Assembly: GCA_039027435.1 (NCBI GenBank)
Contig: JBCCKF010000001.1
Span: forward strand, 186,001 to 250,000
DNA length: 64,000 nt
Reading direction: 5' to 3'
Origin: CALBPI01 sp039027435
GTDB lineage: Bacteria; Pseudomonadota; Gammaproteobacteria; Steroidobacterales; Woeseiaceae
Below are positions 18,215 through 26,050 of this stretch, piece after piece (the first letter of the stretch is position 1; each line of letters opens with the position of its first letter). A program made the position numbers and the translations under genes. The notes under the pieces were generated by a model, which did not search any database, was not told where the DNA came from, and saw only the letters and a list, made by a program, of their open reading frames with translations.

Positions 18215-19549
18215 TCAGTTCGCCTCCAACAGGTACGTCACTACCCGCTCCATGCGGGCACTGCGCGAGCCTTTGACGCAGATCGCGACGTCAGACTCGA
18301 TTCGCTCTGACAGCGCGCCGTTGAGATCGTCGACTTCCGTGAACGTCTGCGCGTTGGTAAACCCTGCACGAAACGCCTCGGCAAACTCGCCAAGCGCAAA
18401 TACGCGTGCAACCCCGATTCGCTCGAAATAGGCGCCGAGTTCACGGTGTGCCTCGTAGGCGTCATCCCCAAGCTCGAACATGTCGCCGACCACCATCCAA
18501 GCCTGACCGGAGCGCGCCACAAGCGCATCGGCTGCCGCACGCATGGACGCAGGATTGGCGTTATAGGAGTCATCGATGAGCGTCGCGCCGCTCTTCAATC
18601 GGTGACGAACCTGGCGACCATCCACAGGCGAAACCGCTTTCAGGCGTTCGGCGAACCGCTCCCACGGGATACCCGCGGCCAGTGCAACCGCACATGCACC
18701 AGCGGCGTTCATCGCATTGTGCGCACCGGATAGCCGAAGCTCGATGCTCTGGACCTTGCCGCCGTGATTGATCGAGAAGCTACACCCGTCCGCATTCGCC
18801 ACATAATCGCTGTACCAAACATCCGCGGTACTGTTGGCGCCGAACGTCAGGATGTCAGCCGGTGCAGCACGACCTAGCCAATAATCAAAATAGTGATCGT
18901 CGCGATTGATGACCGCAGTCTGTCCCTGCCCGAGTGCTTCGAACATTTCGCCCTTGCCTCGGGCAACGCCTTCAATGCCGCCAAAACCCTCGAGATGTGC
19001 GGGTCCCGCGTTCGTCACAATGCCAATATCAGGCCGACCGAGTGCGGCCAATGTGGCGATCTCACCGACGTGATTGGCACCCATTTCAAGCACTGCGAAC
19101 CGGTGCGATTCGTTCAACCCGAACAGAACCAATGGCACGCCGAGATGGTTGTTCAAATTGCCCGTTGTCGCGTGCGTGTCGGGACCGCACAGCGCCGCAA
19201 TAAGCGACCGCATCGTGGTCTTGCCATTGCTGCCAGTAATGCCAACGGTTAGTGGAGTGAACTGATCGCGCCAGGCTGTTGCGAGGGTGTGCAGCGCAGT
19301 AACCGCATCGTCGACAACCAGCTGCGGCAGCGGGTCGTCGGTCGCACGCGTCGTTACGGCCGCGCATGCCCCTGCATGCGTCGCGTCTGAAATGAAATCT
19401 GCGCCTTCGAAGTTAGGGCCGCTCAGCGCAACGAATAGCTCATCCTTGCCGAGCGTGCGTGAATCGATCGATACACCGGAACACTCGACTGCGCTTTCTG
19501 GCGCCGTCAGTCCCAAGACCGATGCGATAGCGGCTAACGACCACTTCAT
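18215..19549 (-). CDS. murF: UDP-MurNAc-tripeptide--D-alanyl-D-alanine ligase MurF
   Basis: Completes the UDP-MurNAc-pentapeptide by adding D-Ala-D-Ala from Ddl. The 444 aa protein has P-loop VGITGSNGKTTMRSLI (about 102-117), LEMGANHVGEIA, TNAGPAHLEGFG and the C-terminal IDDSYNANPASMRAA, all diagnostic for MurF. The start overlaps the murE stop by 4 bp. Confidence 0.97.
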   Translation of the reverse strand: MKWSLAAIASVLGLTAPESAVECSGVSIDSRTLGKDELFVALSGPNFEGADFISDATHAGACAAVTTRATDDPLPQLVVDDAVTALHTLATAWRDQFTPLTVGITGSNGKTTMRSLIAALCGPDTHATTGNLNNHLGVPLVLFGLNESHRFAVLEMGANHVGEIATLAALGRPDIGIVTNAGPAHLEGFGGIEGVARGKGEMFEALGQGQTAVINRDDHYFDYWLGRAAPADILTFGANSTADVWYSDYVANADGCSFSINHGGKVQSIELRLSGAHNAMNAAGACAVALAAGIPWERFAERLKAVSPVDGRQVRHRLKSGATLIDDSYNANPASMRAAADALVARSGQAWMVVGDMFELGDDAYEAHRELGAYFERIGVARVFALGEFAEAFRAGFTNAQTFTEVDDLNGALSERIESDVAICVKGSRSARMERVVTYLLEAN

Positions 19550-21036
19550 GATGCGCTCACCGGCAGCGCGCTCAGTGCACGAGCAGCCACCGCAACATCA
19601 TCAAACGAACGCACCTCATCGCCGATGAGTTGATACTGCTCATGTCCTTTGCCGGCAATGAGTATCACGTCGTTCGGCGCTGCATGCCGAATCGCATGTT
19701 CGATCGCCTGTGCGCGATCGATCTCGACATGATGCTCAACCCCTGACAGACCGGCACGAATATCTGCGATGATCGCTTCAGGGGACTCCCCCCGCGGATT
19801 GTCGCTGGTCACGACAATTTCATCAGCAGCTGTGGCGGCTAACGCCATCTGTGGGCGCTTGCCGTGGTCGCGCTCTCCGCCGCAACCGAAGACGCACCAA
19901 AGCCGTCCCTCTGTATGCGCACGTAGTGCATCGATGGCGGCGCCTAACGCAGCCGGCGTGTGTGCATAGTCAACAACAGTCAAAGGCACGCCATTGCCGA
20001 CGACCTGCAAGCGCCCGGGTGGAGCTTTTGCGGCACCGATAGCTTCTATCGCCCGATCAAGTGGCACTTCCAACGACAGCAACACGGCGAGCGCCAGCGC
20101 AAGGTTCTGTGCGTTAAACGCACCGATCAGATCGCTCCGCAGGGTCGCATCACCCAGTGGCGTAACCACCTCGAGCGTGAGCCCGGTAGCACTCAAATCA
20201 ACGTTGGCAACCTGCACCGAATGCGCGCGCGCGGCGCGCTGCGCTGAACCCACCAACCAGGCATCGGGGTATCGCTCGCCGAGCTTAATGCCATATTCAT
20301 CATCGACCGCGATCACCCGCGCTTGCAGACCCGGCCAATCAAACAACTGCGCTTTCGCCTCAAAGTAGGCGTCCATCGTGCCGTGATAGTCGAGGTGGTC
20401 ACGCGTCAGATTCGTGAACACCGCAACGTCGATGTTCGATCCGCTCAGTCGATACTGGTCCAATGCATGCGATGACGCTTCAAGCGCGATGACGTCGCAA
20501 TGCTGATCGCACATCGCTGCGGCCTGTCGTTGTACAGTCACTGCATCCGGTGTCGTCAGCGCGCTCATATCCAATGAGTCAATCGCACCCCAACCGAGGG
20601 TACCCATCAACGCAGGTCGCCGACCTAGCGCGGAAAGCGCATGCGCGACCAACCAGCTGACACTGCTTTTGCCGTTGGTTCCTGTGACCGCAACGAGATC
20701 CATAGACGCAGTCGGTGCGCCAAAAAACCGTGCGGCAACCGCACCTTCGAGACCTTCGCGTCCCGGCACACAGGCGACAGGCACGGCACTGATAGAACGG
20801 ACCCGTGGGTCTGCCGGATCGAGATCGGTGACGATCGCGATAGCGCCCGCATCAATTGCTTGCTCTGCGTATTCGATCCCGTGCCGTGTCTGACCCTGCA
20901 CGGCGAGGAATACCGTACCTTCGGTGACCTGTCGGCTGTCCATCGCGATGTCGCTGACCGGCAACCGAGGGGCGACGGTCATACCTTCCAGGAGACTCGC
21001 AAGCGTCGGCAGATGCTGTCCCGAGACCGCCATCAC
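19546..21036 (-). CDS. murE: UDP-MurNAc-L-Ala-D-Glu--meso-2,6-diaminopimelate ligase MurE
   Basis: Adds the third residue of the stem peptide. The 496 aa protein has P-loop AVTGTNGKSSVSWLV and ALEASSHALDQ. The specificity motif DNPR (in VVTSDNPRGESPE) marks meso-diaminopimelate as substrate rather than lysine, as expected for a Gram-negative cell wall. The C-terminal AGKGHEQYQ loop is complete. Overlaps ftsI and murF by 4 bp each. Confidence 0.97.
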   Translation of the reverse strand: MMAVSGQHLPTLASLLEGMTVAPRLPVSDIAMDSRQVTEGTVFLAVQGQTRHGIEYAEQAIDAGAIAIVTDLDPADPRVRSISAVPVACVPGREGLEGAVAARFFGAPTASMDLVAVTGTNGKSSVSWLVAHALSALGRRPALMGTLGWGAIDSLDMSALTTPDAVTVQRQAAAMCDQHCDVIALEASSHALDQYRLSGSNIDVAVFTNLTRDHLDYHGTMDAYFEAKAQLFDWPGLQARVIAVDDEYGIKLGERYPDAWLVGSAQRAARAHSVQVANVDLSATGLTLEVVTPLGDATLRSDLIGAFNAQNLALALAVLLSLEVPLDRAIEAIGAAKAPPGRLQVVGNGVPLTVVDYAHTPAALGAAIDALRAHTEGRLWCVFGCGGERDHGKRPQMALAATAADEIVVTSDNPRGESPEAIIADIRAGLSGVEHHVEIDRAQAIEHAIRHAAPNDVILIAGKGHEQYQLIGDEVRSFDDVAVAARALSALPVSAS

Positions 21037-22757
21037 TGAGCGTCACCCTGAGCGATCCCCGCCATCAGTGTCGGTCGCGCGTCGGGCGGGATAGCGAGTG
21101 TGCGGAGCGCTTCGCGCATCACTGCCGAAAAGACGGGTGCTGCCACATCACCGCCATGCAGCTTGCTGCGCCTTGGCTCGTCAATCACCACCACCGCCGC
21201 AAGACGGGGGTTGGAGGCCGGCACGACACCCGCAAAAATCGCGCGGTGACGCTGATCGTCGTATTTTCCGTCGCCGGAATACATCCATGCAGTTCCGGTC
21301 TTGCCGGCGACCCGGTAACCGGGAATCGCTGCACGCGAACCGGTCCCGCTCTCGACCACGCCTTCCATCAGGCTGAGTACATGCCGAGCGATCTCGGGGG
21401 ACACCGCGCGCGTGCCCTCCGGTGGTTGATCGACTTTCAGCAACGACACCGGCATCAACACTCCGTCATTGGCCAGCGCCGCATAGGCGCGCGCCAACTG
21501 AAGGCGCGTCACAGAGATGCCATAGCCATAACTGATGGTTGCCTGCGAAATCTGTCGCCAGTCGCTGTAGTGCGTCAGCAGTCCTCGCGACTCTCCGGGC
21601 AAGCCGCTTCCCGTCAAACTGCCAAACCCGAATCGACTGAGCGAATCCCAAAAGTCCTCGCGCTCCATTAGCAGACCGACGTGAGTCGTCGCAACGTTCG
21701 AGGATTTGGCCAGAAGTGTTTTGAGATCGATCGTGCCCAGCGGATTGGGATCGGTGATGGTCTTAACCCCAACCTCCAAAGACCCATTGCCTGTATCGAT
21801 CATCGAGTCCGGTTCGACCACACCATGTTCGAGCGCGGCGGCCAGCGTTATCGGTTTGATGCTGGAGCCGGGGTCGTGGATGTCAGTTACTGCCCGATTG
21901 CGCGCACGCTCTGCGGTGTATTGCGAGCGCTTGTTCGGGTTGTATCCGGGCTGATTCACCATCGCCAGCACTTCCCCGGTGCGGATATCGAGAATCACCA
22001 TCGATCCGGACTGCGCATCATGCAGCTCGCGTGCACGCTTTAATTCACGATACGCAAAATGCTGAATGCGTAGATCGATACTGGTCACCAAGTCCTGACC
22101 GTGGCGAACTGCGCGAATACTGCGGATATCGCGGAAGTCCTCTCCAACACCATCCATCAGCACGAGCTTGGAACCCGGCGCACCGGCGAGCTCGTGGTTA
22201 TGCGCATACTCGAGCCCTTCCTGACCGTTGTCATCGATATCGGTGAGGCCGATGACATGACTGGCAACCTCGGTTGCAGGGAAGAAACGACGGTACTCTC
22301 GCAGCACGTTGATTCCGGGCAGCCCAAGCTCGCTGATCGCAGCAACCTGATCGGGCCTTGCGTGCCGCAGCAACCAAACGAAGTCCCGGTTGATATTCCG
22401 ATTCAGTACCTTGAGCAACTGCACATGATCGCGATCAAGAATTCGCGCCAGCCTCGGCAATTCTTCAGTCTTCGGTAGCAGCTCGCTGGGATTCGCCCAG
22501 ACACTGTCTACCGGTGATGAGATCGCCAGCGGCTCACCATTTCGATCGGTGATGGAACCTCGGTGAGAGGAGATCACGCGCTCTCGGATGTGGCGCTTCT
22601 CGCCCTCCATCACCAACTTCTCGCTGTCGATGACCTGCAGGTATGCGCTCTGCCCAACCAGCACAACCGATCCCAGTGCGAACACAAACGTCAGTAGCGA
22701 GCCCCGCATGCGGAAGCGTTGTTGTGACAATTGGCGCTTTTCCGCTCGACGTTTCAT
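21033..22757 (-). CDS. ftsI: Septal peptidoglycan transpeptidase FtsI (PBP3)
   Basis: Class B penicillin-binding protein that cross-links septal peptidoglycan with FtsW. The 574 aa protein has one N-terminal membrane segment (about 20-40), the non-catalytic pedestal domain with SSHRGSITDRNGEPLA, and the transpeptidase domain with the active-site SSIK (in HDPGSSIKPITLA), SSN (KSSNVATTHV) and KTGT (VAGKTGTAW) motifs. The active-site tetrad is SSIK rather than the common STVK; both fit SxxK. Confidence 0.97.
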   Translation of the reverse strand: MKRRAEKRQLSQQRFRMRGSLLTFVFALGSVVLVGQSAYLQVIDSEKLVMEGEKRHIRERVISSHRGSITDRNGEPLAISSPVDSVWANPSELLPKTEELPRLARILDRDHVQLLKVLNRNINRDFVWLLRHARPDQVAAISELGLPGINVLREYRRFFPATEVASHVIGLTDIDDNGQEGLEYAHNHELAGAPGSKLVLMDGVGEDFRDIRSIRAVRHGQDLVTSIDLRIQHFAYRELKRARELHDAQSGSMVILDIRTGEVLAMVNQPGYNPNKRSQYTAERARNRAVTDIHDPGSSIKPITLAAALEHGVVEPDSMIDTGNGSLEVGVKTITDPNPLGTIDLKTLLAKSSNVATTHVGLLMEREDFWDSLSRFGFGSLTGSGLPGESRGLLTHYSDWRQISQATISYGYGISVTRLQLARAYAALANDGVLMPVSLLKVDQPPEGTRAVSPEIARHVLSLMEGVVESGTGSRAAIPGYRVAGKTGTAWMYSGDGKYDDQRHRAIFAGVVPASNPRLAAVVVIDEPRRSKLHGGDVAAPVFSAVMREALRTLAIPPDARPTLMAGIAQGDAQ

Positions 22758-23134
22758 TCTTGCCGCTCCGTGGCATCGACCGGCAAACCGTTTTGCACCA
22801 CCGGCGCCGTCGTATTCAGTTCAAGCCCGGTGAACGAATATCCACCTTGATCACCGATCAGGTAGATCTCCTCGGGCGAAGGTGCGCGCAGCCCCAAATC
22901 CCTGGGCGCGCGCGCTTCGATTTCGTGATACGCACCATAGGCGCTTTGTTCGAGCTGAAGCCTGTGATATTCGGTGTTCAGCGCGTCTCGTTTGCGCGAT
23001 AGCGACTCTTGCTCCATATGCAAAACACGCGCTTCGTGCCTTGTGTAGACGAGCGCAACCGCGGACAAAGCGATCGCGAGCAGCAACATCACCATCAATG
23101 TGAACCCACGTCTTTGCGTCGTCCGAACGCTCAT
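22754..23134 (-). CDS. ftsL: Cell division protein FtsL
   Basis: Small bitopic divisome protein forming a coiled-coil complex with FtsB and FtsQ that activates FtsWI. The 126 aa product has a short basic N-terminus, a membrane segment (about 11-31), and a coiled coil (about 33-70, HEARVLHMEQESLSRKRD). The C-terminus carries an extra roughly 35 residues of polar sequence. Identification rests on topology and on position between rsmH and ftsI. Confidence 0.9.
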   Translation of the reverse strand: MSVRTTQRRGFTLMVMLLLAIALSAVALVYTRHEARVLHMEQESLSRKRDALNTEYHRLQLEQSAYGAYHEIEARAPRDLGLRAPSPEEIYLIGDQGGYSFTGLELNTTAPVVQNGLPVDATERQE

Positions 23135-24066
23135 CTCAATCGCTCCCCAACGCGCAGACGTGCGCTACGAGCGCGCGGGTTGCGATCAAGCTCAGCATCG
23201 TTGGCAACCACGGACTTTCCGACAATCCGCAGGCGCGGCTTCGCAGCGTCCGGCATTTCTGGCAAGCCGCGGTAGACCGGATCCTCAGCACTCGCATCAC
23301 GCAGAAATCGTTTGACCGGCCGATCTTCCAGCGAGTGAAACGTCAGGAATGCCACTCGACCACCGATCGCCAGTGCGTCGACAACGGTCGCCAGCGCACG
23401 CTCGAGTTCGCCGAGCTCATCATTAATGCGCATCCGAATCGCCTGGAACGTTTTCGTTGCCGGATGAATCCGTCCGCGCTCACGCACCTTGGCGGGCACC
23501 GCGGACTCAACAACAGCCGCAAGTTGAAGCGTTCGAAGCAAAGGTTCGCGATCGCGAGCCGCCACTATCGCCCGGGCGATACGCGCAGCGAGACGCTCCT
23601 CTCCCAATCGGGAAATATCACGGCGCAACTCCGACTCGCTGACTCGCGCAATGTATTCGGCCGCGGACTCGCCACAAGACTGGTCCATGCGCATATCCAA
23701 TGGACCGTCTCGCAAAAAACTGAACCCGCGCTCACCCTCATCGAGCTGAGGCGAAGACACGCCGAAATCGAACAACATGCCATCGACGCGACCGAGCAGC
23801 CCCTCGGTGCGCAACACATCGGCCAACGCGCCGAATGCTCGGTGGACAATCGTGAATCTGGGGTCTTCGCAATGCCGCTCGCGTGCCGCCGCGACGGCCG
23901 CCGCGTCACGATCAAACGCGAGCAGACGTCCCTGCTCACCGAGAGCGCGCAAGATCGCATCGCTATGGCCGCCACGGCCATAGGTCGCATCGACGTAACA
24001 ACCGTCGGCACGCACGGCCAGATGGTTAAGAACCTGGTCGCGCATTACGGGCTCGTGGGCGACCAT
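23131..24066 (-). CDS. rsmH: 16S rRNA m4C1402 methyltransferase RsmH (MraW)
   Basis: SAM-dependent N4-methylation of C1402 in the ribosomal P site. The 311 aa protein starts HEPVMRDQVLNHL and has the SAM-binding motif VDATYGRGGHSDAIL, DFGVSSPQLDEGERGFSF and the C-terminal AFLTFHSLEDRPVKRFL. The ATG at 24066 is chosen over an upstream start because it overlaps the mraZ stop (TGATG) and gives the E. coli length (313). RsmI, which adds the 2'-O-methyl to the same nucleotide, is encoded 1 kb upstream. Confidence 0.96.
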   Translation of the reverse strand: MVAHEPVMRDQVLNHLAVRADGCYVDATYGRGGHSDAILRALGEQGRLLAFDRDAAAVAAARERHCEDPRFTIVHRAFGALADVLRTEGLLGRVDGMLFDFGVSSPQLDEGERGFSFLRDGPLDMRMDQSCGESAAEYIARVSESELRRDISRLGEERLAARIARAIVAARDREPLLRTLQLAAVVESAVPAKVRERGRIHPATKTFQAIRMRINDELGELERALATVVDALAIGGRVAFLTFHSLEDRPVKRFLRDASAEDPVYRGLPEMPDAAKPRLRIVGKSVVANDAELDRNPRARSARLRVGERLR

Positions 24067-24518
24067 CAGAGTGAAAGGGTTTCCAGCTCTGCGGACAACT
24101 CCAGCGCCTCGTCGTCGTCGGCAAGCCACTCGTCGCGACGTTCCAACCAGCGCGTTTCGTCCCAGAGCTCAAACTTTCTGCCCTGCCCTACCAACATCGC
24201 ATGTTTCTCGATGCCGGCGAACTCCCGCAGTTCCCGGGGCATCAATACACGGCCGTTATTGTCCAACTCCATATCGCTGGCATGGCCGATCATCAAACGC
24301 TGAAGGCGCCGAGCATGTTTGTTGAGACTGGGCAGACGTTCGAGCTTGCGTTCGATATCCTCCCAGTCGGGCAATGGATAAATAAGGAGGCAGTAATCAC
24401 GATCGACCGTAGCCACCAGTTGGTTTGCACAACGCGCAGCGATCCGCTCCCGGTAACGGGTCGGAATGGCCAGTCTGCCCTTGGCATCCAGCGTGACTTT
24501 GGTTGCACCGCGAAACAT
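24066..24518 (-). CDS. mraZ: Transcriptional regulator MraZ
   Basis: AbrB-like DNA-binding protein that represses its own dcw promoter. The 150 aa protein has two SpoVT/AbrB-type repeats: FRGATKVTLDAKGRLAIPTRYRE near the N-terminus and the second around ELDNNGRVLMPRELREFAG. Both carry the DxKGR/DNNGR core of the family. First gene of the dcw operon; a strong promoter and matching operator repeats precede it. Confidence 0.96.
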   Translation of the reverse strand: MFRGATKVTLDAKGRLAIPTRYRERIAARCANQLVATVDRDYCLLIYPLPDWEDIERKLERLPSLNKHARRLQRLMIGHASDMELDNNGRVLMPRELREFAGIEKHAMLVGQGRKFELWDETRWLERRDEWLADDDEALELSAELETLSL

Positions 24519-24538
24519 GCTCTAAAACCGCCGAGAAA

Positions 24539-24563
24539 AACCAGAATTTCCCACATCTCCCCA
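24539..24563 (-). promoter_or_regulatory. MraZ operator: TGGGN repeats spaced by 5 nt
   Basis: On the minus strand TGGGG (24559-24563), 5 nt, TGGGA (24549-24553), 5 nt, and a degenerate TGGTT (24539-24543). MraZ of E. coli binds TGGGN repeats separated by 5-nt spacers, so this is the expected operator. It lies between the -10 element and the mraZ start, where binding would block transcription. Confidence 0.82.
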
Positions 24564-24572
24564 CTTCTCGAC

Positions 24573-24601
24573 ACTATAGGTAGGGCAGTTTTTTGCGTCA
24601 A
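24573..24601 (-). promoter_or_regulatory. Sigma70 promoter of the dcw cluster (Pmra)
   Basis: On the minus strand -35 TTGACG (24596-24601), exactly 17 bp, and -10 TATAGT (24573-24578). The start of transcription would fall at about 24566, next to the first MraZ repeat, leaving a leader of about 50 nt before mraZ. This is the best promoter in the window. Confidence 0.82.
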
Positions 24602-24797
24602 CAGAAAAACGTGATTAATCCATAAAAGACAGTCACTTAGCCTCATAACGGACTATCCTTGCCCGAGATCTTTTCGGCAGAAGAAATGAAATATCAGAGC
24701 GTTACGCGTCTTTGCTAACGATTGGATTAGCTCATCGTCGTGATTCAGCGACTTGGGCAGATATTGGTTTAGGAGCGCTCAACTTGCGCAGATGAGG

Positions 24798-25140
24798 GGT
24801 GGGAGTCGGCCTGTAAGCCGGGTTCTGTCGAGGGTAATCATTCATCTGCGTGCACCGTCGCCGATGCACTGTAGCGACCTACCCGGGAGCACGTTCGGGA
24901 CCGACGTCAACACTCCCCTATTTGGTCTTGCTCCGGACGGGGTTTACCCTGCCATTGCTGTTACCAGCAACGCGGTGCGCTCTTACCGCACCATTTCACC
25001 CTTACCACTGGCGTGGCGGTATATTTTCTGCGGCACTTTCCGTGGGCTTGCGCCCCCCAGGCGTTACCTGGCGTCCTGTCCGATGGAGCCCGGACTTTCC
25101 TCCACGCAATGCGCAGCGATCACCCGGCCGACTCCCGCGT
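24798..25140 (-). ncRNA. rnpB: RNase P RNA, bacterial type A
   Basis: Catalytic RNA that processes the 5' ends of tRNA precursors. Helix P1 is a perfect 11-bp pairing of GGGAGTCGGCC at the 5' end with GGCCGACTCCC at the 3' end. The universally conserved parts are present on the minus strand: GAGGAAAGTCCGGGCTCC, a segment with GGGTGAAATGGTGCGGTAAGAGC, AGCAAGACCAAATAGG, and the 3' region with GACAGAACCCGGCTTA. Length is about 345 nt; ends are accurate to a few bases. It begins about 10 bp after the rsmI stop and is probably co-transcribed with or promoted from within rsmI. Confidence 0.95.
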
Positions 25141-25150
25141 GCACTGTACC

Positions 25151-25990
25151 TCAATCCTGTAGATCGATCGCAAACTGATAGAGCTTGTTCCGCGGCGTTC
25201 CAGTCGCCACAGCAACGGCCTTGGCCGCCGCTTTCACCGGGACACCCGCAGCGAGCAGCTCACGCACAAGCAACTCCGGATCAACCGCGCCCGCTGTCGC
25301 CGCAGCCTCGGCACCCGAGATCAGGACCACGAATTCGCCTTTGGCAACAATCTGCCCTGTATCTACCTGTCGGCGCAGCTCGGTCAGCGTCGTCGTGACG
25401 ATTTGCTCATGCCGCTTGGTCAGCTCGCGCGCGATGCATGCCATCCGTTCAGAACCAAAAACAGATTCCGCATCCGACAGGAAGTCCGAGATCCTGTGTA
25501 CCGCCTCATAAAAGACCAGGGTACGCGGCTCGTGCGAGAGTGCCGATAGTCGCGTCTTGCGTGCTTGTGCCTTGGCCGGCAGAAATCCCTCGAACACAAA
25601 ACGATCCGTCGGCAAACCCGATGCGCTCAGTGCCGCGATAACGGCGCTCGGACCCGGCACCGTCTCCACACGCACACCAGCAGCATGTGCCGCGCGCACG
25701 AGGCGAAATCCGGGGTCACTCACCGCTGGCGTTCCAGCATCGGAAACCAGCGCAAGGTGCTCACCATCGACCAGTCTTCGCACCAGCTCGTCGACACGGT
25801 CGCGCTCGTTGTGTTCGTGAAAGGACAAAAGTCGGGCTTCTACACCGAATTGCATCAGCAACCGGCCGGTGCGCCGGCTATCTTCTGCCAACACGACATC
25901 TGCCGCCGAGAGCACGGCTCTCATCCGTTCGGATGCATCAGCGAGATTCCCGATCGGCGTCGCAACGATAGAAAGACGCCCACCACTCAT
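25151..25990 (-). CDS. rsmI: 16S rRNA 2'-O-ribose C1402 methyltransferase RsmI
   Basis: SAM-dependent tetrapyrrole-methylase-fold enzyme that acts on C1402 together with RsmH. The 279 aa protein has the N-terminal LSIVATPIGNLADAS, AEDSRRTGRLL, the SAM-contact region LVSDAGTPAVSDPG, the VPGPSAVIAAL loop and EGFLPAKAQARKTRL. Length matches E. coli (286). Transcribed towards rnpB and divergently from lpoA with 60 bp between them, as in many gammaproteobacteria. Confidence 0.95.
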   Translation of the reverse strand: MSGGRLSIVATPIGNLADASERMRAVLSAADVVLAEDSRRTGRLLMQFGVEARLLSFHEHNERDRVDELVRRLVDGEHLALVSDAGTPAVSDPGFRLVRAAHAAGVRVETVPGPSAVIAALSASGLPTDRFVFEGFLPAKAQARKTRLSALSHEPRTLVFYEAVHRISDFLSDAESVFGSERMACIARELTKRHEQIVTTTLTELRRQVDTGQIVAKGEFVVLISGAEAAATAGAVDPELLVRELLAAGVPVKAAAKAVAVATGTPRNKLYQFAIDLQD

Positions 25991-26050
25991 GGTGCACCCA
26001 ACGATGTACAGGGAACTTGCGCGGTATACTGAGGCCCAACAGGAACCGTC

